Source: Stackebrandtia endophytica (lineage in GTDB: Bacteria > Actinomycetota > Actinomycetes > Mycobacteriales > Micromonosporaceae). From it: a stretch of DNA of 64,000 nucleotides. The notes under the pieces were generated by a model. The model did no database searches. It was given only the letters and a program-made list of their open reading frames with translations, and had not been told where the DNA came from. The translations under genes were made by a program, and so were the position numbers. The stretch covers positions 124,001-188,000 of the forward strand of contig NZ_VFOW01000001.1 in NCBI RefSeq assembly GCF_006716355.1, written 5' to 3'. Positions 33,996-45,249 of this stretch are shown here, piece after piece (position 1 is the first letter of the stretch; each line of letters begins with the position of its first letter).

Positions 33996-35069
33996 TCAAC
34001 CGGTCAAGCCGTAGGACTCCGCGATCAACTCCAATGAGCGGACGCGAGAAGGGCCGCCCCAGACGTTGGCGGTGATCATCAACTCGTCGACCCCGGTGCG
34101 AGCGACCAGGTCGGTCAGTCCCGAGGTCACCTCATCCGGTTCGCCGTAGACGACGTCGGCCAACCAGTTGTCGATGAACTCGGCTTCGGCCGCACTGTAG
34201 GAGTACGCCTCGGCCTCATCGGGCGACGGCATGAGACCGGGGCGCCCGGTCCGCACCTTCAACATGGCCAGGCCCAGGGTGCGGGCATGTCGGTGCGCCT
34301 CGGCAGTGGTGTCGGCCGCGAAGGCGCTCGCAGCGATCATCGCGTAAGGCTTGTTCAACACATCGGACGGTTCAAAGTGGCGTCGATACAGTTCCAACGC
34401 CGGAAGCGTGTTGCGCGCGGAGAAGTGGTGGGCGAATGCGAACGGCCAACCGAGTTGCCCCGCCAACCGCGCACTGTACCCACTGGAGCCCAGCAGCCAA
34501 ATCGGTGGTCGCGCTGACGATTCAATTCCACTCTGGACAGGACCGGGGACGGCGTGGATGTGCCGGTACGGGTGACCGGCGGGAAACGACCCGTCCAGGA
34601 AACCGGTCAACTCGGCCAGCTCGGCATCGAAGTCGTCGGCGGACGGATCGGCGCGGCGCAGTGCAGCAGCCGTCGCCCGGTCGGTGCCGGGTGCCCGACC
34701 CAGCCCCAGGTCGATCCGGCCGGGAGCTAGAGCCGCCAGGGTGCCGAACTGCTCGGCGATCACCAGTGGCGAATGGTTGGACAACATGACCCCGCCAGAA
34801 CCCAGCCGAAGCCGACTCGTGTGAGCGGCCAGGTGAGCGATCAACACCGCCGGGGAGGAACTGGCGATCCCGGGCATCGAATGGTGCTCGGCGACCCAGA
34901 GCCGGTGATAGCCCGACCGATCGGCCGTCTTCGCGACCTCGGTGGTCGTCTCCAACGCCGCGACCGGGTCGCTTCCGGAACTGACGGTCGCCAGGTCCAG
35001 CACCGACAGCGGAACCGGTGCACCACCCGCCGACACCCCTCGGATCGGATCGGGCTTGGCTTCAGACAC
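33996..35069 (-). CDS. LLM-class flavin-dependent oxidoreductase (luciferase-like)
   Basis: 357 residues of the bacterial luciferase-like barrel: [37 protein letters not shown] and [43 protein letters not shown] are typical of the MsnO8-like LLM subgroup that uses FMN or F420. Start chosen at GTG 35069 because GGGAG lies 5 bases upstream; longer starts at 35081 and 35117 are in frame. Substrate unknown. Confidence 0.9.
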   Translation of the reverse strand: MSEAKPDPIRGVSAGGAPVPLSVLDLATVSSGSDPVAALETTTEVAKTADRSGYHRLWVAEHHSMPGIASSSPAVLIAHLAAHTSRLRLGSGGVMLSNHSPLVIAEQFGTLAALAPGRIDLGLGRAPGTDRATAAALRRADPSADDFDAELAELTGFLDGSFPAGHPYRHIHAVPGPVQSGIESSARPPIWLLGSSGYSARLAGQLGWPFAFAHHFSARNTLPALELYRRHFEPSDVLNKPYAMIAASAFAADTTAEAHRHARTLGLAMLKVRTGRPGLMPSPDEAEAYSYSAAEAEFIDNWLADVVYGEPDEVTSGLTDLVARTGVDELMITANVWGGPSRVRSLELIAESYGLTG

Positions 35070-35191
35070 GGTGACTCCCATCGATCGGTCTGTCCAGGAG
35101 GACTCAGACACCGCCAACCCGGTCGCTCACGGCGATATTCCATGATGCGACTGCGAATCCGGCCACACCGGAGCTCCGACGCCCTAGGCGT

Positions 35192-36007
35192 TCAACGCTC
35201 CGCCAGAGCCGTCCGCATCGCCGAGACCGGTGCCGTTACCCCGGTGAACTGTTCGAACTGGTGCACCGCCTGCGCCAACAGCAGATCCAGGCCCGCCAAC
35301 ACACGGCACCCAGCCGACAACGCGCCATCGGCCAACGGTGTGGGCCACGGGTCGTACAGCACGTCGAACAGCACCGTCGAGGGCTTCCAGTCGATCACCA
35401 GGTCGTCGGCGACGCCCTTGGGAACGGTGGAGACGACCACGTCGGCGTTGGACGCCTCGGTGATCTGAGTCCACGGCGCCGCCACCAACGTCAGGCCCAA
35501 TCGTCGTGCGATCGGCCGCAACTCGTCGACGGCGGCCGGGCGACGGGCGTAGACGATCACCTCATCGGTGCCCAACGCCGCGGCCGCACCGAGGGCGGCT
35601 CGGGCGGTGCCTCCGGCTCCCAGGATCGCCATCCGACCGATACCGGTGACACCATGCTCGACCAGCGCATCAACCATTCCCGGTGCGTCGGTGTTGTCGG
35701 CACGCCAACCGCCGTCGACCCTGACCAGGGTGTTCGCCGCGCCCAAGGCCGTCGCGGTCTCGGTGGCCGAGGTCGCGATCCGCAACGCCGCCGTCTTCAG
35801 CGGCATCGTGATCGACAAGCCCGCCCAGGTGTCGTCGAGATCAGCCAGCAACCCCGGCAGTTTCGCCTCGTCGCACTCGATCGCGGTGTACTCCCAGTCG
35901 GACAGTCCCGCCGCTTCATACCCGGCGCGGTGAATCACCGGTGAGAGCGAGTGCGCCACCGGTGATCCCAGTACTGCCGCACGGTGTCTGAGAACACCCC
36001 GTGTCAC
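35192..36007 (-). CDS. aroE: Shikimate dehydrogenase
   Basis: NADP-dependent reduction of 3-dehydroshikimate in aromatic amino-acid synthesis. 271 residues: LGSPVAHSLSPVIH (shikimate-binding Ser pair), ITMPLKTAAL (catalytic Lys), NTDAPG (Asp) and the Rossmann motif AILGAGGTARAALGA. GTG 36007 overlaps the mltG stop as GTGA. Last gene of the alaS-ruvX-mltG-aroE order familiar in actinobacteria. Confidence 0.95.
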   Translation of the reverse strand: MTRGVLRHRAAVLGSPVAHSLSPVIHRAGYEAAGLSDWEYTAIECDEAKLPGLLADLDDTWAGLSITMPLKTAALRIATSATETATALGAANTLVRVDGGWRADNTDAPGMVDALVEHGVTGIGRMAILGAGGTARAALGAAAALGTDEVIVYARRPAAVDELRPIARRLGLTLVAAPWTQITEASNADVVVSTVPKGVADDLVIDWKPSTVLFDVLYDPWPTPLADGALSAGCRVLAGLDLLLAQAVHQFEQFTGVTAPVSAMRTALAER

Positions 36008-37182
36008 AGGACCCCGTTCTCCTTGGCCTCTTCGATGTTCTCCCTGTGCTCGGCCTCGGTCTCGGCGAACTTGGAGTTGCCCTCCTTGTCGACCGCGACA
36101 AAGAAGTACCAGAGCCCCGGCGGCGGGTCCATCGCGCCCTTCAAGGCGAGTTCACCGGGGTTGTTGATCGCAGTGGGAGGAAGTCCCGCGTAGACGTGCG
36201 TGGACCACTTGTTGTCCGGGTCCTTCAGGTCGGCATCGGTGAGGTGCTTCGACTCCTTCTTGTCACCGCCGGCGACCATCAGACCGTAGTTGGTGGTGAC
36301 GTCGAACTGGAGACAATTGGTCAGGTCACCGGAACAGTAGAATTCTTTGTACAGCCGGTTGTACGCCACCCGAGCCACCTTGCCCAGATCGTCCGGCACG
36401 CCCGCCTCGGCCTGCGCCAGGGACGCCACGATCAACGCCTCATAGGGGCTGATACCCAAACCGTCCTCCACGGTGGGGACGAATTCCATCCCCTCGACGA
36501 CCGTGTTGAACTGGGCGACCATGATCGACAACATGTCCGACGCCGTCGCGTTGGGTGGGAACTCGTAGGTCGAAGGGTAGAGAAAGCCCTCGATGGACTT
36601 GGTGACTTCCTTGCCGTCGGTACGGGTGAACCAGTAGTCCAGGACGCCCAGGGTCTCGGGATCCTCGGCGGCGGCTTCGAAATCCTCCACCGGTATGTCA
36701 AAGGCCTCGGACAGGAGTTCGTAGATAGCCCAGGATTCGAGGCCCTCGGGAATGGTGATGCCGTTGGTGACTCGGTTCGCCCGATCCAACAGTGCCAGAA
36801 CGGCCGCCTCCCCCGACATCTCCTCCTGCATCCGGTAGGTGCCCGGTTGGATACCCTTGGAGTCGGGGTTGGCATCGGCGGCCTGAACGAATGCCTGCGG
36901 GCTGGCGACCACACCCTTGTCGGCCAGCTCATTGGCGATATTGGACAGCAGTGCGCCCTCGGCGACCTCGACCAGGACTTCGGTCCCGTTTCCGGTTCCC
37001 TCGAAGTCCTCGGCCGACAGCATGCCACGGACCTGCTCGAACCCAAACCAACCACCCAGGCCCAGTGCGCCAAGCAACACCACGACGAGGAGAAGGGTGA
37101 AGCCGGTCCGCCCTTTGCGTTTGCGGCGATGACTTCGGGGTTTGGCGGCGTCGTCGGCTTCGAACGGTAGTTCGTCCAACAT
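36004..37182 (-). CDS. mltG: Endolytic murein transglycosylase MltG
   Basis: Cuts nascent peptidoglycan strands near the membrane. 392 residues: basic cytoplasmic N-terminus, one membrane helix (FTLLLVVVLLGALGLGGWFGF, residues about 28-48), a LysM-like region, and the YceG domain with ASLAQAEAG containing the catalytic Glu position and ending in the AGLPPTAINNPG and ALKGAMDPP motifs. Sits between ruvX and aroE in a tightly packed operon. Confidence 0.94.
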   Translation of the reverse strand: MLDELPFEADDAAKPRSHRRKRKGRTGFTLLLVVVLLGALGLGGWFGFEQVRGMLSAEDFEGTGNGTEVLVEVAEGALLSNIANELADKGVVASPQAFVQAADANPDSKGIQPGTYRMQEEMSGEAAVLALLDRANRVTNGITIPEGLESWAIYELLSEAFDIPVEDFEAAAEDPETLGVLDYWFTRTDGKEVTKSIEGFLYPSTYEFPPNATASDMLSIMVAQFNTVVEGMEFVPTVEDGLGISPYEALIVASLAQAEAGVPDDLGKVARVAYNRLYKEFYCSGDLTNCLQFDVTTNYGLMVAGGDKKESKHLTDADLKDPDNKWSTHVYAGLPPTAINNPGELALKGAMDPPPGLWYFFVAVDKEGNSKFAETEAEHRENIEEAKENGVL

Positions 37183-37188
37183 CGTCGT

Positions 37189-37647
37189 CTATGCCTTCCG
37201 CTGTTTATCCAGCCACTGCTGAAGAATCTCCACGGCGGCTGCCTGATCGACGACCGCACGCTTGCGTTTGCCCTTGACGCCCCGCTCCGTCAACCTACGT
37301 GACGCTACAGCAGTGGTCAACCGTTCGTCGATAAGCTCGACGGGTATCGGGGTTACCCGTCGGCTCAACAGATCGGCGTAGTCACGGGCCTCGGCTGCGG
37401 CGAAACTCTCGGTTCCGCTCAGGGTGACCGGAAGGCCCACGATGACGCCGACGATGTCGTGTTCGTCGACCAACTCGGCGATCCGCGCGATGTCCTTGGG
37501 GTCGGGGGTGTCGGGGGTGCGATCTCTCGGAACGGTCTCCAACGGTGCGGCCAAGATGCCGTCGGGGTCGCTCCAGGCGACCCCGACGCGCACCTTGCCG
37601 ACGTCCACGCCCAACCGGCGGCCACGCCGGAATTCGGGCTCCGTCAC
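37189..37647 (-). CDS. ruvX: YqgF/RuvX family pre-16S rRNA nuclease / Holliday-junction resolvase-like
   Basis: 152 residues of RNase-H-like fold: [20 protein letters not shown] (first Asp), [11 protein letters not shown] and [13 protein letters not shown]. Family work assigns 16S rRNA 5' end maturation. GTG 37647 overlaps the alaS stop as GTGA. Confidence 0.93.
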   Translation of the reverse strand: MTEPEFRRGRRLGVDVGKVRVGVAWSDPDGILAAPLETVPRDRTPDTPDPKDIARIAELVDEHDIVGVIVGLPVTLSGTESFAAAEARDYADLLSRRVTPIPVELIDERLTTAVASRRLTERGVKGKRKRAVVDQAAAVEILQQWLDKQRKA

Positions 37648-40325
37648 GCGTCACCGATCTGAGCGGCGATGGAGGTCAACAGCGCCGACGCCTGCTCGGC
37701 CGGCACTCCGCCGCCCTGCGCGACTTCGGCGTTTCCGCCGCCACGGCCCGACAGCGCGGCCTTGACCAGGCCCTGCGCCGACAATCCATTGGCGACACCG
37801 TTCTTGTTGACCGCCACGACCAGCGAGGCCTTGCCTCCGGCGGTGGCCACGACGGCGGCCACTCCCGGCGCGTCCGCGGGCAGGTGCCCACGAATCTCCA
37901 GGGCGAGCTTGCGAACGTCGCCGCCCGCGGTGCCCTCCGGCGCCGGTACCGTCGCCACCCGCACTCCGTTGATGAGCGTGGCGGAGGCCGCCTGATTGGC
38001 GGCCTGGTCCCGAACGGCCTGGGCACGCATGGCGGCCAGCTCGCGTTCGGCCTCCTTGGCGCGTTGGATCAGCTGCGAGATCTTCTCCGGCAGCTCGCTG
38101 CGCTGGGTGCCGAGCTCATCGGCCAATTGGCTGACCAGGTCGCGTTCGCGCGCCAGGTACTGGTACGCCTCGATACCGGTGACGGCTTCGACTCGACGTT
38201 GGCCCGATCCGACCGACGCCTCCGACGTGATGACGACCGGGCCGATCTGGGCGGCATGCTCCACATGGGTGCCACCGCACAGTTCTCGGGACCATTCGCC
38301 GCCGATCTCCACGACCCGCACGGACTCGTCATAGGTCTCGCCGAACAACGCCAACGCACCGATCTCCCGGGCCTTGGCCAGCGGCATGTACTTCACCGCG
38401 ACCGGCAGGTCTCGGCGGACCGCGCGGTTGGCGACCTCCTCGACCTCGCTGCGGGTCTCATCGGACATCTTGGTCCGCCAGGAGAAGTCCAAGCGCAGGT
38501 ATCCGGGCCGGTTGAACGAGCCCGACTGCAGAGCGGAGGGGCCGAGCACCTCGCGCAACGCCGCGTGCACGACGTGGGTACCCGAATGCGCCTGCCGAGC
38601 GCCGAGTCGCCATTCCGGGTCGACGGCCGCGTTGGCGGAGTCGCCGACGGCGATCTCGCCCTCGGTGACCCGAACCTGGTGGACCACCAGTCCCTTGACG
38701 GGTCGCTGGACGTCGATGACCTCACCGTGTCCGCCCGCGGTCGTGATTGACCCGGCGTCGGCGTGCTGGCCACCGGACTCGGCGTAGAACGGGGTCTTGT
38801 CGAGGACGACCTCGACGACCTGGTCCTTGGTGGCCACCGGCACCGAGTTGCCCTCGTGCAGGATGCCCACCACCGACGAATCGGTGCGCAGTGTCTCGTA
38901 GGCGACCCAGTCGGTGGGACCGCTGCCGTCGAGGAACCCGCGATAGGCGGACTTGTCGGCGTGCCCGGTCTTGCGGGACTGAGCGTCGGCCTTGGCGCGA
39001 CGACGCTGCTCCGCCATCAGTTGGCGGAAGCCGGACTCGTCGACCTTCAGGCCCTGTTCGCCGGCCATCTCCAATGTCAAGTCGATCGGGAACCCATAGG
39101 TGTCGTGCAGTTCGAACGCCCGGTTGCCCGGCAGAGTGTCCGAACCGGACTCCTTGACCTGCCGCACCGCCGTGTCCAAAATGACCGTTCCCTGGCGCAG
39201 GGTGCTGCGGAACGCGTCCTCCTCACCGTAGGCGTAGGAGGAGATACGTTCGAAATCGTTGGCCAATTCCGGATAGGACGGTGACATGCAGTCGCGCGCC
39301 ACCGGCAGCAGCTCGGGCATCGCCCGGTCTTCGTAGCCGAGTAGGCGCATCGCCCGGATCGCGCGGCGCATGATGCGGCGCAGCACGTAACCGCGCCCCT
39401 CGTTGGAGGGCACCACACCGTCACCGATCAGCATCAACGCGGTGCGGACGTGGTCGGCGACCACCCGGAACCGTACGTCGTCGGGGTGCGCCGACGCCGC
39501 GGTGCGTCCACTGGAGACACCGTAGCGCCTGCCGGTGAGTTCACTGGCCTTGTCGATCAGCGGGCGGACCTCATCGATCTCGTACATGTTGTTGACGCCC
39601 TGAAGCAGGTACGCGACCCGCTCCATGCCCATGCCGGTGTCGATGTTCTTCTTGGGCAGTTCGCCCAGGATCTCGTAGTCCTCCTTGCCGATGCCCTCAC
39701 CGCGCAGGTTCTGCATGAACACGAGGTTCCAGAACTCCATGTAGCGGTCGCCGGCCTCCCAGTCCCGGTCGGCACCGAACTCCGGTCCCCGGTCGATCAG
39801 GATCTCCGAGCAGGGTCCGCAGGGACCCGGGATTCCCATCGACCAGTAGTTGTCCTTCTTGCCCAGTCGGACGATCCGGTCGTCGGGCAGTTTGGCGACC
39901 CGCTTCCACAGTTCGGCCGCCTCGTCGTCCTCGTGGTAGATCGACGCGTACAGAACCGACTCGTCGAGCCCGAAACCACCGTCGGACTGTGGCTTGGTCA
40001 CCAGTTCCCAGGCCAGCTCGATCGCCTTCTCCTTGAAGTAATCACCGAAGGAGAAGTTGCCGTTCATCTGAAAGAAGGTGCCGTGCCGAGTGGTCTTTCC
40101 GACCTCGTCGATGTCGGGGGTGCGAATGCACTTCTGCACCGAGGTGGCCCGCAGGTACGGCGGCGTGACCTGCCCCAGGAAGTAGGGCACGAACTGGACC
40201 ATTCCCGCGTTGATGAACAGCAGGTTCGGATCCTCGATCGCCGGCAGCGGTGCGCTCGGCACCACCGTGTGACCATTGGCTTCGAAGTGTGCCAGGAACC
40301 GCCTCTTTATTTCGGCCGTCCTCAT
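37644..40325 (-). CDS. alaS: Alanyl-tRNA synthetase
   Basis: 893 residues, full length. Class II catalytic core at residues 1-240 ([25 protein letters not shown]), tRNA-recognition region, editing domain with the zinc motif HSGTHVVH and CGGTHVEH, and a C-terminal C-Ala domain ([12 protein letters not shown]). ATG 40325 overlaps the stop of the DUF6167 gene. Confidence 0.97.
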   Translation of the reverse strand: MRTAEIKRRFLAHFEANGHTVVPSAPLPAIEDPNLLFINAGMVQFVPYFLGQVTPPYLRATSVQKCIRTPDIDEVGKTTRHGTFFQMNGNFSFGDYFKEKAIELAWELVTKPQSDGGFGLDESVLYASIYHEDDEAAELWKRVAKLPDDRIVRLGKKDNYWSMGIPGPCGPCSEILIDRGPEFGADRDWEAGDRYMEFWNLVFMQNLRGEGIGKEDYEILGELPKKNIDTGMGMERVAYLLQGVNNMYEIDEVRPLIDKASELTGRRYGVSSGRTAASAHPDDVRFRVVADHVRTALMLIGDGVVPSNEGRGYVLRRIMRRAIRAMRLLGYEDRAMPELLPVARDCMSPSYPELANDFERISSYAYGEEDAFRSTLRQGTVILDTAVRQVKESGSDTLPGNRAFELHDTYGFPIDLTLEMAGEQGLKVDESGFRQLMAEQRRRAKADAQSRKTGHADKSAYRGFLDGSGPTDWVAYETLRTDSSVVGILHEGNSVPVATKDQVVEVVLDKTPFYAESGGQHADAGSITTAGGHGEVIDVQRPVKGLVVHQVRVTEGEIAVGDSANAAVDPEWRLGARQAHSGTHVVHAALREVLGPSALQSGSFNRPGYLRLDFSWRTKMSDETRSEVEEVANRAVRRDLPVAVKYMPLAKAREIGALALFGETYDESVRVVEIGGEWSRELCGGTHVEHAAQIGPVVITSEASVGSGQRRVEAVTGIEAYQYLARERDLVSQLADELGTQRSELPEKISQLIQRAKEAERELAAMRAQAVRDQAANQAASATLINGVRVATVPAPEGTAGGDVRKLALEIRGHLPADAPGVAAVVATAGGKASLVVAVNKNGVANGLSAQGLVKAALSGRGGGNAEVAQGGGVPAEQASALLTSIAAQIGDA

Positions 40326-40618
40326 CGGATAGTACCTCCCATTCCACTGTCGTCGTGATCGTCGTACGGGTCTTCGAGCAGCTCGCCGATGGGACGTCCC
40401 TCGGCAAGCGCGTCTTGGAGCTCTGCTTCCTTCTCGGCCATGCCCTCGGACACGTCCGCCATGAAGTTACGCAATGAATCGCCGGCTGTCACCGCGGTTT
40501 CGCGCAGCCGATCCGCGATGCCCCCCGGGGACATCGCCTCGGCGGTCTTGGCGAGTTTCCGAACCACGACGACGCCGACGGCGACGCCCACACCCAGCCA
40601 CAGCAGTCGCTTCAGCAT
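40322..40618 (-). CDS. DUF6167-type small membrane protein
   Basis: 98 residues: one N-terminal hydrophobic helix ([15 protein letters not shown]), then a charged, helical tail ending in acidic residues. This small protein is regularly found just upstream of alaS in actinobacteria; its role is unknown. Coupled to alaS by an ATGA overlap. Confidence 0.85.
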   Translation of the reverse strand: MLKRLLWLGVGVAVGVVVVRKLAKTAEAMSPGGIADRLRETAVTAGDSLRNFMADVSEGMAEKEAELQDALAEGRPIGELLEDPYDDHDDSGMGGTIR

Positions 40619-40635
40619 TGTTATTCCCTCGTCCC

Positions 40636-41133
40636 TTATTTCCGGCGACGCGAGGTCCGGTTGGCCTTCACGGTGTCGCGGACCTCGGCCTCTTCCTGGT
40701 CACGGCGACGCTTCGCGGTGGCGCGCTTGACGCCGAACCCGAAGGCGGCGACCTTGACCAGCGGGCTGGTCGCGGCGGCGGTGACCAAGGTGGACACGTT
40801 GGCGACGTTGCCGGTGATCTGCTGAGCGTGCTCGGTCATCGAGTCGACCTTGGCGAGCTGACCGTTGACCTCGTCGAGGGTCAGGTGGCTCTTGACCAGC
40901 GCGGTGTTGAGGTGTTCCACCGTGACGTTGACGTTGTCCATCATGACGGCGGCACGTGCGTCGACGTTCTCAATGGCTCGGGTCGCCCGTTTGATGGCGG
41001 TGCCGACCTTCGTCACCAGTAGATAGGACAGCGCCAATGCGAGAATCAGGAAAGCGGCGGCGAACACCAACCCCACCACATTGGTTCCGGTCAACACGAT
41101 CTCGCTGTTGATCGCCGAGAGTTGGGCTGACAC
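40636..41133 (-). CDS. DUF948 domain-containing membrane protein
   Basis: 165 residues: one membrane helix (VVGLVFAAAFLILALALSYLLV) followed by a long heptad-like helix (AIENVDARAAVMMDNVNVTVEHLNTALVKSHLTLDEVNGQL, read as segments) typical of DUF948, and a basic tail. Role unknown. Seventeen bases before the DUF6167 gene, first of the alaS-side operon. Confidence 0.88.
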   Translation of the reverse strand: MSAQLSAINSEIVLTGTNVVGLVFAAAFLILALALSYLLVTKVGTAIKRATRAIENVDARAAVMMDNVNVTVEHLNTALVKSHLTLDEVNGQLAKVDSMTEHAQQITGNVANVSTLVTAAATSPLVKVAAFGFGVKRATAKRRRDQEEAEVRDTVKANRTSRRRK

Positions 41134-41232
41134 GTCAGCTCCCCCTTTTGGTCGTTATGCCGGGCGTCTACACGACGCAGGACGCAGAGCCATGAAGCAT
41201 GAATAAGCAGCGTCGACCTTACCGTCGTACTG

Positions 41233-41784
41233 TCAAAGCCCACCGATCGCCCCGGAACCCGGCGCCGGGCGAGTCGACGGGCGCACCATCGCCAACACCG
41301 TCGACGTTGCACAACCCGACGTGTCGCAGCCGGCCGGACCGATCCACACGTCCATCAGGAACTCCTCGCGTTGCACGCAGATGCGCGCCACGTCCGGGGA
41401 GTCGGGTGCACAGTCCCGACCGGATGGTCGCCACCCCCGTGCCGACAGGGCTGCGGTCACGGCGGCCTCGGTGTCGGCCACCGTCGCGCCGGCCGACCAC
41501 ACCCGTTCCCGCACCCGGCACTGCCCGATGCACCATCGGTTGCCGTCGGCGCTGTCACGGGCCGAGTCGGCGATCAGCGGAGCCACCGCCAACTCGTCCA
41601 GCACCCGGTAGCCGGGGTCGGTGGTCCACCGGTCGGCGCCCAGACCCAACCCCACCATGGCCACCAGAGCGGCCGCGACGACCCCGATCGTGGCCAGCCG
41701 CAGGCGACGCAGTCGCCGGTACTGCCGAATCAGTTCGGCGCGGACCTGACCGACACGGGACCCCGGTGGGTTTCGTCGATTCAC
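41233..41784 (-). CDS. Predicted single-pass membrane protein with extracellular Cys-rich domain, unknown function
   Basis: 183 residues. A basic N-terminal segment, a membrane helix ([21 protein letters not shown]), then an external part with six cysteines ([30 protein letters not shown]) that can pair. No recognised domain. Start GTG 41784 overlaps the rarA stop as GTGA; a longer start at 41808 is possible. Confidence 0.65.
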   Translation of the reverse strand: MNRRNPPGSRVGQVRAELIRQYRRLRRLRLATIGVVAAALVAMVGLGLGADRWTTDPGYRVLDELAVAPLIADSARDSADGNRWCIGQCRVRERVWSAGATVADTEAAVTAALSARGWRPSGRDCAPDSPDVARICVQREEFLMDVWIGPAGCDTSGCATSTVLAMVRPSTRPAPGSGAIGGL

Positions 41785-43163
41785 CGGGAGCCCTCGGGGA
41801 GGTCCCACACGATGGCCCGCAACTTCGGCAGTCGGGCCGCCACCGCGCCCTCGGCTCCGTGGGAGGTCGGCCGGTAGTACTCCCGACCGGTCACGTCGTC
41901 GGGCGCGTACTGCTGTGACACCACGCCGCGAGGATCGTCGTGCGGGTAGCGGTATCCGGTGGCATGCCCCAGCTTCCTCGCCCCCGCGTAGTGGCCGTCG
42001 CGCAGTGAGGCGGGCACCGGCCCGGTGCGGCCGTCACGGACGTCGGCGATGGCCGCGTCGATGCCGGTGATGACGGCGTTGGACTTCGGGGCGGTCGCCA
42101 GGTGCACCACCGCCTGCGCGAGGACGATGCGACCCTCGGGCATCCCGATCAACTGCACCGCCTCGGCGGCGGCCACCGCGGTGGTCAATGCGGTGGGATC
42201 GGCCATGCCGACGTCCTCGCTGGCGAAGATGACCAGCCTTCGTGCGATGAACCGGGGGTCCTCCCCCGCCACGATCATGCGTGCCAGCCAGTGCAGCGCC
42301 GCGTCGACGTCCGAACCGCGCATGCTCTTGATGAAGGCGCTGGCGATGTCGTAGTGGTTGTCGCCGTCTCGGTCGTAACGCACGGCCGCGACGTCGATGG
42401 CGGCCTCGGCGGTGGCCAGGTCGATGCGGTCGGCCGATACCGCGTCGGCGGAGGACGCGGCGGCCTCCAGGGCCGTCAACGCCTTGCGGGCGTCTCCGCC
42501 GGCCAACCGGATCAGGTGGTCACGGGCGTCGGTGACGAGTTCGAACCTGCCGTCCAAACCGCGCCCATCCTGACAGGCACGATCGATGAGTTCCCCGATG
42601 TCCTTGTCCCCCAGCGGTTCCAAGGTCAACAGGACACAACGGGACAGCAGGGGTGCCACGACCGAGAAATAGGGGTTCTCCGTGGTGGCGGCCAGCAGTG
42701 TGATGGTGCGGTCCTCCACCGCCGCCAACAGTGCGTCCTGCTGAGTCTTGGTGAATCGATGCACCTCGTCGATGAACAGGACCGTCTGAGGCGCGCCGCG
42801 ACGTCGAGCGGCGCGGGCGGTGTCGATGACACCTCGCACGTCCTTGACGCCGGCGTTGAGCGCGGACAGGGCGACGTAGGTGCGGTCGGTGGCCGATGCC
42901 ACCAGGTTGGCGACGGTGGTCTTACCGCAGCCGGGAGGTCCCCACAGGATCACCGACATCGGGGCGTTGCCACCGACGAGTTGACGCAGCGGCGATCCGG
43001 CCGCCAGCAGGTGGGATTGCCCCACCAACTCGTCCAGCTCGGCGGGACGCATCCGCACCGCCAACGGCGAGTCGGCGGTGACCTCCGGTACCGGCGTGAC
43101 CGGCGAGTGATCGGGGGGCGGCGGAGCGGTGTCCGCCAACTCGAACAGTCCTGGCCCTTCCAT
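41781..43163 (-). CDS. rarA: Replication-associated recombination protein A (AAA+ ATPase)
   Basis: 460 residues: [20 protein letters not shown], Walker [10 protein letters not shown], Walker [10 protein letters not shown], sensor [11 protein letters not shown], and the C-terminal MgsA tetramerisation domain ([35 protein letters not shown]). Acts at stalled forks. ATG 43163 has TACCCT 8 bases upstream (leaderless type). The usual rpsD neighbour between this and alaS is absent. Confidence 0.95.
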   Translation of the reverse strand: MEGPGLFELADTAPPPPDHSPVTPVPEVTADSPLAVRMRPAELDELVGQSHLLAAGSPLRQLVGGNAPMSVILWGPPGCGKTTVANLVASATDRTYVALSALNAGVKDVRGVIDTARAARRRGAPQTVLFIDEVHRFTKTQQDALLAAVEDRTITLLAATTENPYFSVVAPLLSRCVLLTLEPLGDKDIGELIDRACQDGRGLDGRFELVTDARDHLIRLAGGDARKALTALEAAASSADAVSADRIDLATAEAAIDVAAVRYDRDGDNHYDIASAFIKSMRGSDVDAALHWLARMIVAGEDPRFIARRLVIFASEDVGMADPTALTTAVAAAEAVQLIGMPEGRIVLAQAVVHLATAPKSNAVITGIDAAIADVRDGRTGPVPASLRDGHYAGARKLGHATGYRYPHDDPRGVVSQQYAPDDVTGREYYRPTSHGAEGAVAARLPKLRAIVWDLPEGSR

Positions 43164-43220
43164 GATCGGACAGGGTACCCGGCGGCTGTGACAGCCTGAT
43201 CGCACCAAGGGTGCGGCGGC

Positions 43221-43673
43221 TCATTCGTCGTCGACCCGGATGAAATCGAAGTGGGACGGGAACGGCGCGGTGTCGGTGCCGTTGCCGGTGATGCGGGTCA
43301 CCCTTCCCCGGTTGTCGCATTCGACGGAGACGGCGACGTAGCTGGGCTGCCAGGGCACCTGTGCGCCCGTGTCGAGCACGTTGAGTCCGTCGATGGTCCA
43401 TTCGACGAGGTTGTCCTCGGTTACGTGCCAGGTCCCGGCGCCGTCGGCCTGATGTACGACGCCCGTGGAGCGACCGGCGCCGTTGACTATCCGGTCGCGA
43501 CCGAACACGACCGAACTGGCGGCACCGGGCCCCTCCCGCTGTTCGAATCGCCCCAGGTAGTCGTTACGCCAGGGGTGGCATTCCACCTCGTACCCGCCGT
43601 CGGAGTTTCGCAACGCGATCGCGCCGCCGATCACCACCAACACCCCCACGATCACCATGGCCTTGCGCTTCAT
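43221..43673 (-). CDS. Predicted membrane-anchored or secreted protein, unknown function
   Basis: 150 residues: short basic start then one hydrophobic segment (MVIVGVLVVIGGAIAL), followed by a soluble beta-rich domain with two cysteines (VECHPW, VECDNRG). No family recognised. ATG 43673 follows GGAG by 5 bases; GTG 43679 is in frame. It is separated from rarA by about 57 bases. Confidence 0.65.
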   Translation of the reverse strand: MKRKAMVIVGVLVVIGGAIALRNSDGGYEVECHPWRNDYLGRFEQREGPGAASSVVFGRDRIVNGAGRSTGVVHQADGAGTWHVTEDNLVEWTIDGLNVLDTGAQVPWQPSYVAVSVECDNRGRVTRITGNGTDTAPFPSHFDFIRVDDE

Positions 43674-43807
43674 CGCCACTCCATGTCGCCGTACCGACCA
43701 CCGTCATGTCCATGTAAGACCGTAGCGGCGGAGGCTCCGTCTAGTGAGCAACCACACGCCTGCCGGGGTGCCCCGGTCGGTTGACCCCGGGGCTAGAGTC
43801 AGCGCTC

Positions 43808-45199
43808 ATGAGCTCCACCAAGGCCGCCTCCGCGCGTCGGTTTCTCGGTTCGATCATGGTGGACACCCGCCCACTGCGCATCCCCGCCTATCGGCGGTTG
43901 TGGGCCTCGGGCGCGGTCACGGCCATCGGCAGCCAGCTGACCGCGGTCGCGGTGCCCAAACAGATCTACGACCTCACCAGCTCCAGCGGTTACGTCGGGT
44001 TGACCGGTGCCGTCGCGTTGTTGCCGCTGCTGGTGTTCGGGCTGTGGGGCGGCGCGATCGCCGACACCGTCGATCGTCGGAAGCTCATGGTGTTCAGCAA
44101 CATCGGCGTGGCGGCCACCTCGGGCGGGTTGTGGTTTCAGGCGTGGGCCGGCGTCTCCTCGGTGTGGTTGATCCTGGTACTTCTGGCGCTGAACCAGGTG
44201 TTCTTCGCCATCAACTCGCCGGCACGCAACGCCTCGATCGCGCGTTTGGTGCCGGCGGAGTTGGTGCCGCCGGCCGTGGCGCTGGGATCGACGACGATGT
44301 CGTTCGGTGCGGTCATGGGCCCGATGGCCGCCGGTGTCCTGCTGCCGGTCCTGGGCCTGTCGACGCTGTACCTCATCGACACCGTCGCGTTGACATTGGC
44401 GGTGTTCGCGGTGCTGCGGCTCCCGTCGTTGCCGCCGTTGAACGGGCCGTCACGTCGGGCGGGGCTGCGCGACGTGTTCGAGGGATTCCGGTACCTGAGT
44501 CTTCAGAAGGTACTGCTGGCGTCTTTCCTCCTCGACATCATCGCGATGGTCGCGGGTATGCCTCGCGCCCTGTTCCCGGAGATGGCCGAGTTGACGTTCG
44601 GTGACCCACCGGGCGGCGGCACGGCACTGGGGTGGCTGTACGCGGCGATTCCATTGGGCGCGTTGCTGTGCGGCCTGGCATCGGGGCGACTGTCCAGGTT
44701 CAACCGGCACGGTGTCGGAGTGACGGTGAGCGTGTGCCTGTGGGGTGGCGCGATCGTCGGGTTCGGGTTGTCCGGTTCACTGTGGTTGGGTGTGTCGTTC
44801 CTGGTCATCGCAGGAGCCGCGGACTTCGCCAGCATGGTCTACCGTGGCGCGATGTTGCAGCAGGCCGCCACCGATGAGATGCGCGGTCGGCTTCAGGGCG
44901 TCTTCATCGTCGTGGTGGCCGGTGGACCGCGACTGGCCGACGCGACGCACGGCTGGGCCGGAGAGGCCGCCGGTACCGGGTTCGCCGCCACCGGTGGCGG
45001 CATGCTGGTCATCGTGCTGACGATCATCGCGGTGGCGCTGATTCCGAAGTTCTGGCGGTACCGGGCGCCCACCACAACCGATCCCGAAGCCACCGTCTCG
45101 GACACCGCCTCGACCGGTGACGAATCCAGCCGGGCGTCGAGGACACCGGATGACGACGACTCCGGAATGGCGACCGCGCGAGCCGATTCGGACCCGTGA
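43808..45199 (+). CDS. MFS transporter, enterobactin exporter (EntS)-like subfamily
   Basis: 463 residues, 12 membrane helices of the MFS_3 type: RIPAYRRLWASGAVTAIGSQLTAVAVPKQIYDLT, GGAIADTVDRRKLM and the INSPARNASIARLVP loop. Members export siderophores, drugs or macrolides; the substrate here is unknown. The C-terminal 45 residues are polar and disordered. ATG 43808 has TAGAGT 8 bases upstream, so it looks leaderless. Confidence 0.9.
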   Translation: MSSTKAASARRFLGSIMVDTRPLRIPAYRRLWASGAVTAIGSQLTAVAVPKQIYDLTSSSGYVGLTGAVALLPLLVFGLWGGAIADTVDRRKLMVFSNIGVAATSGGLWFQAWAGVSSVWLILVLLALNQVFFAINSPARNASIARLVPAELVPPAVALGSTTMSFGAVMGPMAAGVLLPVLGLSTLYLIDTVALTLAVFAVLRLPSLPPLNGPSRRAGLRDVFEGFRYLSLQKVLLASFLLDIIAMVAGMPRALFPEMAELTFGDPPGGGTALGWLYAAIPLGALLCGLASGRLSRFNRHGVGVTVSVCLWGGAIVGFGLSGSLWLGVSFLVIAGAADFASMVYRGAMLQQAATDEMRGRLQGVFIVVVAGGPRLADATHGWAGEAAGTGFAATGGGMLVIVLTIIAVALIPKFWRYRAPTTTDPEATVSDTASTGDESSRASRTPDDDDSGMATARADSDP

Positions 45200-45249
45200 C
45201 GGCGAGTCGGAAACCGGCAACGTCTCACCGAACGAACACAATGGCTGGC

